Assembly: GCA_023387775.1 (NCBI GenBank)
Contig: JAEWHN010000148.1
Location: forward strand, 1-6,990
Length of the DNA: 6,990 nt
Direction: 5' to 3'
Origin: Pseudomonadota bacterium
Lineage (GTDB): Bacteria; Pseudomonadota; Alphaproteobacteria; Rhizobiales; Rhizobiaceae
Made by a program: the position numbers and the translations under genes
Notes under the pieces: generated by a model
The model's database searches: none
What the model was told of the DNA's origin: nothing
The model's input: only the letters and a program-made list of their open reading frames with translations
In this document: positions 1-5,097 of the stretch, in pieces
Layout: the number at the start of each line of letters is the position of its first letter
How positions within the stretch are numbered: position 1 is the stretch's first letter

Positions 1-317
1 ATGTTGTGCTGGTCAGGCGTGTTGAACACCGCCTGCATGTGCTCGCCCTGGCGGCCGGTATAGCCCAGCGACGCGATTGCCGCGGTGGCGTCGCGCTTCA
101 GCCAGTCGGCGAATTCCGGGTCTCTCCATGCTTTCGCCACCGCGCGGGCGCCGTTGCGCGGGCCAACCTTGGTTTCATAGGTGTCGACGATCACGTCGAT
201 CGCGGCGGGGTCTATCAGCCCCTTCTGCGTCAGGATCGTCTCCAACGCGCGCACCCGGGCTGCCATCGGGTCGAGTTCGTTGTCGTGATGATGGTCGTGG
301 TCGTGATCGTGCGACAT
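1..317 (-). CDS. nthA: Nitrile hydratase alpha subunit, N-terminal part (cut by left edge)
   Basis: Nitrile hydratase converts nitriles to amides in the cytoplasm, with a Co(III) or Fe(III) centre held by the alpha subunit of an alpha/beta enzyme. The visible 105 residues start with a His/Asp-rich stretch (MSHDHDHDHHHD, residues 1-12). Family landmarks follow: VRALETILTQKGLIDP (about 21-36), ETKVGPRNGARAVAKAW (about 48-64), GYTGRQGEHM (about 85-94) and NTPDQHN at the edge. In the family the metal-binding C-(T/S)-L-C-S-C motif comes a few residues after this last block, so it lies outside the window and the Co or Fe type cannot be decided. The ATG at 317 was chosen because the His-rich start is typical; no strong Shine-Dalgarno sequence is visible. 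It lies 47 bp downstream of the LysE-family gene on the same strand. The gamma subunit of thiocyanate hydrolase is homologous and is the main alternative. Confidence 0.88.
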   Translation of the reverse strand, partial: MSHDHDHDHHHDNELDPMAARVRALETILTQKGLIDPAAIDVIVDTYETKVGPRNGARAVAKAWRDPEFADWLKRDATAAIASLGYTGRQGEHMQAVFNTPDQHN

Positions 318-364
318 GACCGCAGGCTATGCCGCGTGCGGCCGGGGCGCAAGCGGGCCAGCCA

Positions 365-964
365 TCACCGCAGCATCGGCCACAGCGTCGCCGCCAAGAG
401 CAGGCCCATGCAGATATTGAACCATTTCAGCCGCACGGGGTCGGCCAGGAAGCCGCGCAGCGCCATGCCGAACCCCGCCCAGGACGAGACGCTGGGCAGA
501 TTGACCACCGCGAAAGCAAAGGAAATCGACACCACGGACATGAACGGCGATTCCGGATTGGTGTAGACGGCCATGGCCGTCAGCGCCATCACCCATGCCT
601 TCGGATTGACCCACTGGAAGGCGGCGGCCTCCAGGAAGGTCATCGGCCGCGCCTTGGCGTCGCCGTCCTTGCCCATCGAGCGCGACATGGCGATGCGCCA
701 GGCAAGATAGACGAGATAGGCGCCGCCGGCGATCTTCAGCCCTGTATGCAGCGCCGGAAAGGCAGTCAGCACCGCGCCCAGCCCGAAACCCACGCCCAGC
801 AACAGGGAAAGGAAGCCCATGCCGATGCCCAGCATGTGCGGAATGGTGCGCATGAAGCCGAAATTCACGCCCGAGGCCAGCAGCATGAAGTTGTTCGGAC
901 CCGGCGTGATCGAGGTCACCAGGGCATAAACCACGAGGGCGAAGAATGCGTCGGCTGTCATCAT
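365..964 (-). CDS. LysE/RhtB-family amino acid (metabolite) exporter
   Basis: This is a 199-residue inner-membrane protein of the LysE/RhtB translocator family, which exports amino acids and related metabolites by secondary transport. The sequence shows the family hallmark S-I-T-P-G-P-N-N (residues 18-25) at the end of the first hydrophobic segment, a glycine-rich second segment (about 42-68), G-G-A-Y-L-V-Y-L-A-W (80-89) and F-Q-W-V-N-P-K-A-W (116-124). About six hydrophobic segments are seen (roughly 4-24, 42-68, 72-92, 115-135, 142-162, 182-198), the usual number and length for the family. Two adjacent ATGs (964 and 961) are possible starts; an AGG lies just upstream. The frame stays open to 1138, but that extension is charged and non-hydrophobic and would push the protein beyond family length, so it was rejected. 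The substrate cannot be told from sequence. It is divergent from the oxygenase gene and 47 bp upstream of nthA, so co-transcription with nthA is possible. Confidence 0.88.
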   Translation of the reverse strand: MMTADAFFALVVYALVTSITPGPNNFMLLASGVNFGFMRTIPHMLGIGMGFLSLLLGVGFGLGAVLTAFPALHTGLKIAGGAYLVYLAWRIAMSRSMGKDGDAKARPMTFLEAAAFQWVNPKAWVMALTAMAVYTNPESPFMSVVSISFAFAVVNLPSVSSWAGFGMALRGFLADPVRLKWFNICMGLLLAATLWPMLR

Positions 965-1039
965 TGGACCTGTCTGGAGGGGTGGGCCGGCCGGAATGCA
1001 TCGGAACGCCGCATGTCTGCGCGCCTTCCCGATGTCGAA

Positions 1040-1054
1040 CGCGCGAGTCGCGCG
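1040..1054. repeat. 15-bp palindrome upstream of the LysE-family gene
   Basis: CGCGCGA-G-TCGCGCG is a perfect 7-bp inverted repeat around one central base, lying 76 bp upstream of the exporter start in the intergenic region shared with the divergent oxygenase gene. Position and symmetry would suit a repressor or activator operator. Short GC palindromes also arise by chance in DNA this GC-rich, so the functional call is weak. Confidence 0.3.
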
Positions 1055-1120
1055 CAGGATTGAACGGCGAATGGAAACAGATATATTCGAGGCGGTTGTT
1101 CTATTTCTATCGACATCGAC

Positions 1121-1156
1121 CAGATCTTCTGCCGACATGGCTTCGATAAAGATCTG
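1121..1156. repeat. Inverted repeat CAGATCTT / AAGATCTG before the oxygenase gene
   Basis: CAGATCTT (1121-1128) and AAGATCTG (1149-1156) are perfect 8-bp inverted copies separated by 20 bp, with centres 28 bp apart. Each half also contains the palindrome AGATCT. They lie in the AT-richer stretch 33-68 bp upstream of the oxygenase ATG at 1189, where a promoter and operator would be expected. No convincing -35/-10 pair was found for either divergent gene in 965-1188. Confidence 0.4.
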
Positions 1157-1188
1157 ATATCTGAAATTCTATGTAATTCAGGTGACAA

Positions 1189-1944
1189 ATGTCTGCAGTT
1201 GCCAAAGCCGAGCCTACCAGCCTCACCAGCGAACTCATCGACCACGCCGTGGCGAGCATCGAGGGGTCCGACCGGTTCTCGCTGCCTTTTCCCCACATCT
1301 TCTTCCGCAACTTCTTTCCGAAGGATTTTTATGCCGACCTGATCAAGTCGATCCCGACCGAGGGCTACGACCCGATCACGGGCGACGGCACGCGCATGGC
1401 GCTCAGGCTCTATGGCGACAATGTCGCCAAGGTGGACGAAAGCCTGCGCGAAATGTGGGCGGCGGTGTCCGCAATGCTGACCTCGCCCGAGATCGAGAAC
1501 GCCATCCGCCGGCAGCTTCACGAGGGTCTTGAAATCCGGGCGCGCGGTGACAAAGTCGCCAGCCCGGACGATTTGCGACTGGTGGCCAAGCCCGTCCTCT
1601 ACAGCGACAAGGACGGATACCAGATCAAGCCGCATCCCGATGCGCGCAAGAAAGTGGTGACCATGCAGCTCTACTGCCCCACCGACGAAAGCCAGCGGGA
1701 GCTTGGCACGACCCTCTATCAGGCTTCTCTGAAAGGCCTGCTGCATGTCGGCTCCTACGGGCTGGAACCGGTCAAGACGCTGCCGTTCCTGCCCAATGTC
1801 GGCTATGCCTTCGTGGTGCTGAAGGCGTATCATTCGCTGCTGAAGATGAGCTGGCACGGCCGGCCGAAGATCCACACGCCGATCGAGCAACCGCGGGTCA
1901 CCCTGCTCAACACCTTCTATATCAACGAAAACGTCGGCTTCTGA
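1189..1944 (+). CDS. Probable 2-oxoglutarate/Fe(II)-dependent oxygenase, substrate unknown
   Basis: This 251-residue soluble protein has no signal peptide or membrane segment. Its C-terminal half reads as the double-stranded beta-helix of 2OG/Fe(II) dioxygenases of the prolyl-hydroxylase type. An H-x-D pair (H149, D151, in IKPHPDARKKVVTMQLY) is followed by a distal histidine (H223, in MSWHGRPK) and then R236 (in EQPRVTLLNTFY), which would bind the 2OG carboxylate. F200-L-P-N-V-G-Y before the distal His matches the usual F-x-P-x-x-G pattern. The N-terminal half (for example PFPHIFFRNFFPKDFYADL, about 33-51) resembles the start of such proteins. The family couples 2OG decarboxylation to hydroxylation of a protein, small molecule or glycan; nothing here identifies the substrate. 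The start is supported by AGGTG four bases upstream of the ATG. It is a single plus-strand gene between minus-strand genes, with its own terminator. Confidence 0.75.
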   Translation: MSAVAKAEPTSLTSELIDHAVASIEGSDRFSLPFPHIFFRNFFPKDFYADLIKSIPTEGYDPITGDGTRMALRLYGDNVAKVDESLREMWAAVSAMLTSPEIENAIRRQLHEGLEIRARGDKVASPDDLRLVAKPVLYSDKDGYQIKPHPDARKKVVTMQLYCPTDESQRELGTTLYQASLKGLLHVGSYGLEPVKTLPFLPNVGYAFVVLKAYHSLLKMSWHGRPKIHTPIEQPRVTLLNTFYINENVGF

Positions 1945-1947
1945 CCG

Positions 1948-1970
1948 CCGGGCGGGCACTGCCCGTCCGG
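1948..1970. repeat. GC-rich hairpin just after the oxygenase stop codon
   Basis: CCGGGCGGGC (1948-1957) and GCCCGTCCGG (1961-1970) form a 10-bp stem with one G-T pair and an ACT loop, starting 4 bp after the stop. No T tract follows on either strand, so it is not a standard intrinsic terminator. It may protect the 3' end of the mRNA or help stop transcripts arriving from the convergent ilvN gene. Confidence 0.5.
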
Positions 1971-1982
1971 TCTGCCTTGCGC

Positions 1983-2021
1983 GCCGCCCCGGTCGCTCGA
2001 CCGTGGGCGGCCTGCTTTTTT
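1983..2021 (+). terminator. Intrinsic terminator of the oxygenase gene
   Basis: The stem has two parts, GCCGCCC (1983-1989) with GGGCGGC (2005-2011) and CGGTC (1990-1994) with GACCG (1999-2003), broken by one bulged T at 2004 and closed by a GCTC loop. CTGC and then six T (2016-2021) follow on the plus strand. The T tract ends 4 bp before the ilvN stop codon complement. On the minus strand no T tract follows the hairpin, so it acts for the plus-strand gene only. Confidence 0.85.
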
Positions 2022-2024
2022 GGA

Positions 2025-2597
2025 TTACATGCCCTGCGGTCCGCGGTTCATCGCCGCCACGCCGGTGCGGCAGATCTCGACCAGGCCAAGCGGCTTCATG
2101 ATGGCGATGAACTGCTCGATTTTCGACACCTTGCCGGTAATCTCGAAGATGAAGTGCTCGGTGTTGGCGTCGATGACCTTGGCGCGGAAGGCATCGGCAA
2201 GCCGCAGCGCCTCGACGCGAGCATCGCCGGTGCCGGCCACCTTGACCAGCGCCAGCTCGCGCTCCAGCGGCCGATCCTGGCCGAGCTCGGCTGCCCGAAC
2301 CGTCAGGTCGATCACGCGGTGCACCGGCACGATGCGCTCAAGCTGATGCTTGATCTGTTCCAGCACATGCGGCGTGCCGCTGGTCACGATGGTGATGCGC
2401 GAAAGATGCTTCTCATGCTCGGTTTCCGAAACCGTGAGGCTTTCGATGTTGTAGCCGCGGCCGGAGAACAGGCCGATCACGCGGGCCAGCACGCCCGGCT
2501 CGTTGTCGACCAGAACCGATAGCGTGTGGATTTCCGGCCGCTGCGTCTCCTTGGAGATGAAGTAGGCGGAGCCGGTCGCCTGTAGCTGTGCGTTCAT
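2025..2597 (-). CDS. ilvN: Acetolactate synthase small (regulatory) subunit
   Basis: This is the 190-residue regulatory subunit of acetolactate (acetohydroxyacid) synthase. It raises the activity of the catalytic subunit and carries feedback inhibition by branched-chain amino acids, typically valine. An ACT domain spans about residues 24-98, with the conserved H-T-L-S-V-L-V-D-N-E-P-G-V-L-A-R (24-39) and G-L-F-S-G-R-G-Y-N-I-E-S-L (42-54). A C-terminal small-subunit domain follows, about 112-186 (ELALVKV, FIFEITGKVSKIEQFI). Length fits the longer IlvH-type small subunits, so ilvH is an equally used name. The ATG at 2597 has GGGA five bases upstream and was preferred to an in-frame TTG at 2627 that lacks a ribosome site. 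It lies 82 bp after ilvB on the same strand and is presumably co-transcribed and under the same upstream attenuator. No terminator with a T tract is visible on its own strand. Confidence 0.96.
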   Translation of the reverse strand: MNAQLQATGSAYFISKETQRPEIHTLSVLVDNEPGVLARVIGLFSGRGYNIESLTVSETEHEKHLSRITIVTSGTPHVLEQIKHQLERIVPVHRVIDLTVRAAELGQDRPLERELALVKVAGTGDARVEALRLADAFRAKVIDANTEHFIFEITGKVSKIEQFIAIMKPLGLVEICRTGVAAMNRGPQGM

Positions 2598-2637
2598 TTG
2601 GATCCCGTCTTCAAGCGTCTTGCTCAATTCGTCGTTT

Positions 2638-2662
2638 TCGCGCGGCCTTTTCAGCCGCGCGA
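2638..2662. repeat. Perfect hairpin in the ilvB-ilvN intercistronic gap
   Basis: TCGCGCGGC (2638-2646) and GCCGCGCGA (2654-2662) form a perfect 9-bp stem with a 7-base loop, centrally placed in the 82-bp gap. In the sense (minus) direction it is followed by A-rich, not T-rich, sequence, so it should not terminate. It may stabilise or mark a processing point between the two cistrons and so set the ratio of the two subunits (inference). Confidence 0.5.
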
Positions 2663-2679
2663 TTGTTGGAAACTTCCGC

Positions 2680-4467
2680 CTAGACCAGCTCGCGACCCTT
2701 GGCGTCGATGGCGTTGGCCACCACCTCGTCGGTGGCTTCGTCAGGCAGCAGCATCTCGTTGTGCGCCTTGCCGGAGGGGATCATCGGAAAGCAGTTGGCC
2801 AGGTTCGCCACGCGGCAGTCGAAGATCACCGGCTTGTTCACCGAGATCATCTCCTTGATCGCGTCGTCCAGGTCGGCCGGCTTGTCGCAGCGGATGCCGT
2901 GGCCGCCATAGGCCTCGGCGAGCTTGACGAAGTCGGGCTTCGCCTCGGTGTAGGAATGCGACAGCCGGTTGCCGTGCAGCAGCTGCTGCCACTGGCGCAC
3001 CATGCCCATGTACTGGTTGTTCAGGATGAAGATCTTGATCGGCGCCTCATACTGCACCGCCGCGCTCATCTCCTGCATGGTCATCTGCACCGAGGCGTCG
3101 CCGGCGATGTCGATGACCAGCGCGTCCGGATGCGCGATCTGCACGCCCAGTGCCGCCGGCAGGCCGTAGCCCATCGTGCCGAGGCCGCCCGAGGTCATCC
3201 AGCGGTTCGGCTTGTCGAAGTGATAGTGCTGGGCCGCCCACATCTGGTGCTGGCCGACCTCGGTCGTGATGTAGGTGTCGCGGTCCTTGGTCAATTCGTA
3301 GAGCCGCTGGATCGCATACTGCGGCATGATCACGTCGTCGTTCGGCTTGAAGGCGAGCGAGTCGCGGGCGCGCCAGCGGGCGATCTGCTCCCACCAGGGG
3401 TGCAGCGCCGTCTTGTCGTGCTTGGCGCTGGCCCGCCACAGGCGCACCATGTCCTCCAGCACGCGGCCGACATCGCCCAGGATGCCGATGTCTGCGTGGA
3501 CGTTCTTGTTGATCGAGGACGGATCGATGTCGATGTGGATCTTGCGCGAATTGGGCGAGAACGCGTTGAGGCGCCCGGTGATGCGATCGTCGAAGCGCGC
3601 GCCGATGCACAGCATGACGTCGCAGTCATGCATGGCCATGTTGGACTCGTATGTGCCGTGCATGCCGAGCATCCCGAGCCAGTTTTTGCCCGACGCCGGA
3701 TAGGCGCCGAGGCCCATCAGCGTCGAGGTGATGGGGAAGCCGGTCAGGTCCACAAGTTCGCGCAGCAGATGGCTCGCCTCGGGGCCGGAATTGATGACGC
3801 CGCCGCCCGAATAGATGATCGGCCGCTTCGCCGTCGCCATCAGCGCGACGGCGTCCTTGATGCGATCGAGATCGCCCGACACCTTGGGCCGGTAGCTCGT
3901 GCGCGGCGCCGTCTGCGGCGGGGTGTAGGTGCCCCTCGCGAACTGGACGTCCTTGGGGATGTCGACCACGACCGGCCCGGGCCGGCCCGTGGTCGCGACG
4001 TGGAAGGCCTCGTGCAGGATGCCGGCGAGCTGGTTGACGTCCTTCACCAGCCAGTTGTGCTTGGTGCAGGGGCGCGTGATGCCGACCGTGTCGCACTCCT
4101 GGAAGGCGTCGGAGCCGATCAGCGTGGTGGGGACCTGGCCGGTGATGCAGACAAGCGGCACGGAGTCCATCAAGGCGTCCTGCAGCGGCGTCACCGCATT
4201 GGTCGCGCCCGGCCCGGACGTGACCAGCATGACGCCGGGCTTGCCCGTCGAGCGCGCATAGCCCTCCGCGGCATGGCCCGCGCCCTGCTCGTGGCGCACC
4301 AGGATGTGCTGGACCTGATCCTGCTGGAACAGTTCGTCATAGATGGGAAGGACCGCGCCGCCCGGATAGCCGAAGATATGCGCGACGCCGTTGTCGATGA
4401 GGGCCTGTACGACCATCTCGGCGCCCGTCATCTCGCGCCTGCCGGTATCGCTGCTCGCCTTGGTCAT
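2680..4467 (-). CDS. ilvB: Acetolactate synthase large (catalytic) subunit
   Basis: This 595-residue ThDP-, FAD- and Mg-dependent cytoplasmic enzyme condenses two pyruvates, or pyruvate with 2-ketobutyrate, in the first common step of valine, leucine and isoleucine synthesis. The N-terminal ThDP (PYR) domain (about 13-180) has F-G-Y-P-G-G-A-V-L-P-I-Y (32-43) and the catalytic glutamate E60 in V-R-H-E-Q-G-A-G-H-A-A-E-G-Y-A-R. The central FAD domain (about 200-340) includes I-G-A-R-F-D-D-R-I-T-G (288-298). The C-terminal PP domain has the metal/ThDP motif G456-D-A ending in N483-N484. GDA in place of the textbook GDG is, from memory, common in alphaproteobacterial homologues. The ATG at 4467 has GGA nine bases upstream; an upstream TTG at 4533 was rejected because it lies in the T tract of the attenuator terminator. 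It is the first structural gene of the operon with ilvN; ilvI is an alternative name. Confidence 0.97.
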   Translation of the reverse strand: MTKASSDTGRREMTGAEMVVQALIDNGVAHIFGYPGGAVLPIYDELFQQDQVQHILVRHEQGAGHAAEGYARSTGKPGVMLVTSGPGATNAVTPLQDALMDSVPLVCITGQVPTTLIGSDAFQECDTVGITRPCTKHNWLVKDVNQLAGILHEAFHVATTGRPGPVVVDIPKDVQFARGTYTPPQTAPRTSYRPKVSGDLDRIKDAVALMATAKRPIIYSGGGVINSGPEASHLLRELVDLTGFPITSTLMGLGAYPASGKNWLGMLGMHGTYESNMAMHDCDVMLCIGARFDDRITGRLNAFSPNSRKIHIDIDPSSINKNVHADIGILGDVGRVLEDMVRLWRASAKHDKTALHPWWEQIARWRARDSLAFKPNDDVIMPQYAIQRLYELTKDRDTYITTEVGQHQMWAAQHYHFDKPNRWMTSGGLGTMGYGLPAALGVQIAHPDALVIDIAGDASVQMTMQEMSAAVQYEAPIKIFILNNQYMGMVRQWQQLLHGNRLSHSYTEAKPDFVKLAEAYGGHGIRCDKPADLDDAIKEMISVNKPVIFDCRVANLANCFPMIPSGKAHNEMLLPDEATDEVVANAIDAKGRELV

Positions 4468-4531
4468 CGGGTCGTTTCCATTATGCGCCGCTGGTTGCGG
4501 TGTGTTGATCGATTGTCTGGATTGAGGCAAC

Positions 4532-4557
4532 AAAAAAGGCTCCCGGGTGGGGAGCCT
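4532..4557 (-). terminator. Attenuator terminator upstream of ilvB
   Basis: On the minus strand GGCTCCC-CACCC-GGGAGCC (4556 to 4538) forms a perfect 7-bp stem, extended by one A-T pair (4557/4537), followed directly by six T (4537-4532). It lies 64 bp before the ilvB ATG and 33 bp after the stop of the leader ORF. It is therefore placed to end transcription before ilvB unless an alternative fold forms. A separate terminator already serves the upstream HU gene, so this one is not needed for read-through from HU. Confidence 0.9.
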
Positions 4558-4564
4558 GCGTGAT

Positions 4565-4612
4565 GCGCATGGGGTGCTGTCGCCCGGCGGCTACGCCGCC
4601 CTGCCCATGCGC
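4565..4612 (-). promoter_or_regulatory. Leader stem-loop overlapping the leader peptide (attenuator control fold)
   Basis: In leader RNA numbered from the A of the leader ATG, GCGCAUGGG (nt 30-38; 4612-4604) pairs perfectly over 9 bp with CCCAUGCGC (nt 69-77; 4573-4565). Between them is a nested hairpin GGCGGC-GUA-GCCGCC (nt 42-47 with 51-56), and the leader stop codon UAG lies at its loop. The 5' arm covers leader codons 10-13, right after the branched-chain codons, so a stalled or advancing ribosome would decide whether it forms. Possible antiterminators are nt 36-47 with 86-97 (8 of 12 positions pair) or nt 55-59 with 95-99 (CCGGG/CCCGG). Neither is clean enough to choose by eye. Confidence 0.6.
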
Positions 4613-4641
4613 CTTCCTACGATAAGTACGATCGCCGTCAT
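4591..4641 (-). CDS. ilvL: ilvB operon leader peptide (attenuation sORF, 16 residues)
   Basis: This short ORF reads M-T-A-I-V-L-I-V-G-R-R-M-G-R-A-A-stop. Codons 4-8 (ATC GTA CTT ATC GTA) are five consecutive branched-chain residues, the end products of the pathway encoded downstream. GTA and CTT are codons that genes of such GC content seldom use, which would sharpen stalling when the charged tRNAs are scarce. Its stop lies in a nested hairpin, the stem-loop at 4565-4612 starts right after the control codons, and a T-tract terminator follows 33 bp later, 5' of ilvB. This is the standard layout of ribosome-mediated attenuation. Start assignment: AGGG lies 8 bases upstream and could be a ribosome site, but the same bases fall within the predicted -10 box, in which case the RNA would begin at the ATG and be leaderless. 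The gene symbol is given by role. Confidence 0.85.
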   Translation of the reverse strand: MTAIVLIVGRRMGRAA

Positions 4642-4648
4642 GCCGCGG

Positions 4649-4677
4649 ACCCTATTGGCGTGCGAGGGCGACGTCAA
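4649..4677 (-). promoter_or_regulatory. Predicted sigma-70-type promoter of the ilvL-ilvBN operon
   Basis: On the minus strand TTGACG (4677-4672) is separated by exactly 17 bp from TAGGGT (4654-4649). The -35 box matches TTGACA in five of six positions; the -10 box is weak (T, A and the final T fit TATAAT). Transcription would start about 4643-4641, at or beside the leader ATG (A at 4641). It lies just downstream of the HU terminator, which supports a separate operon promoter here. Confidence 0.6.
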
Positions 4678-4719
4678 TCCCCGAAAAGCGCACCGGCCGG
4701 ACAGCGAACTGCCCCAAAC

Positions 4720-4744
4720 AAAAAAGCCGGGCTCGCGCCCGGCT
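4720..4744 (-). terminator. Intrinsic terminator of the HU gene
   Basis: On the minus strand GCCGGGC-GCGA-GCCCGGC (4743 to 4726), extended by one A-T pair, is followed by six T (4725-4720). It begins 26 bp after the HU stop codon and isolates HU from the ilv operon. Confidence 0.92.
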
Positions 4745-4770
4745 CTGTGTGCTCTGCCGGAAGCAGAACG

Positions 4771-5043
4771 TCAGTTCACGGCGTCCTTGAGGCCCTTGCC
4801 GGCAGCGAACTTGGGAACGTTGCGCGCCGCGATCTTGACGGGCTCGCCTGTGCGGATGTTGCGACCCGTGGATGCCTCGCGGCGGGTGACCGAGAAGTTG
4901 CCGAAACCGACGAGGCGAACGTCGCCGCCGCCCTTCAGCTCACGGGTGATCACGTCGAAGACGGCGTCGACCGCAGTCGTCGCATCCGCCTTGGACATCT
5001 TGGCATGATCCGCGACAGCGGAAACGAGCTCGTTCTTGTTCAT
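4771..5043 (-). CDS. hupB: HU-family DNA-binding (nucleoid) protein
   Basis: This small dimeric histone-like protein binds and bends DNA with little sequence preference. Its 90 residues are the standard HU length. Seen are the N-terminal helices (M-N-K-N-E-L-V and A-T-T-A-V-D-A-V-F), the G-F-G-N-F-S-V signature (46-52), the beta-arm (about 53-75) and the closing A-R-N-V-P-K-F-A-A-G-K-G-L-K-D-A-V (73-89). At the arm tip, where HU and IHF normally have R-N-P with Pro63 as the DNA-intercalating residue, this protein has R-N-I-R-T-G, so residue 63 is Ile. The ATG at 5043 has a good ribosome site (AAGGGA, five bases upstream). It follows lon on the same strand with a terminator between them, an order common in proteobacteria, and has its own terminator. 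HU rather than IHF is favoured by the length and the N- and C-terminal sequences. Confidence 0.95.
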   Translation of the reverse strand: MNKNELVSAVADHAKMSKADATTAVDAVFDVITRELKGGGDVRLVGFGNFSVTRREASTGRNIRTGEPVKIAARNVPKFAAGKGLKDAVN

Positions 5044-5097
5044 TCGAAATCCCTTCCCTTTGAAGACCGGGCCTTCGACTCGCCCGGCGGAGCCGGC

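Noticed and set aside
331..342. Small inverted repeat GCCGC-GT-GCGGC between the exporter and nthA as a terminator
   Set aside because: The stem is too short once a realistic loop is allowed, and no T tract follows.
965..1138. N-terminal extension of the LysE-family gene to 1138
   Set aside because: The extra 58 residues are charged and non-hydrophobic, precede the first membrane segment and exceed the family length; they cover the putative operator region.
961..1959. A 332-codon open frame on the minus strand opposite the oxygenase
   Set aside because: The plus-strand frame has the conserved oxygenase active-site motifs, a ribosome site and a terminator; the minus frame has none of these and spans the divergent promoter region.
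1948..1970. The hairpin after the oxygenase stop as a terminator
   Set aside because: There is no T tract on either strand; the next hairpin (1983-2021) is the convincing terminator.
2598..2627. TTG start ten codons upstream for ilvN
   Set aside because: No ribosome site precedes it, whereas the ATG at 2597 has GGGA at a suitable distance and gives the expected N-terminus.
4468..4533. TTG start 22 codons upstream for ilvB
   Set aside because: It lies in the T tract of the attenuator terminator and the added residues do not resemble a family N-terminus.
2620..4563. A 647-codon open frame on the plus strand opposite ilvB
   Set aside because: It is antisense to a clearly conserved ilvB, is rich in Arg/His/Ala/Val as expected for a GC-rich shadow frame, and shows no recognisable motif.
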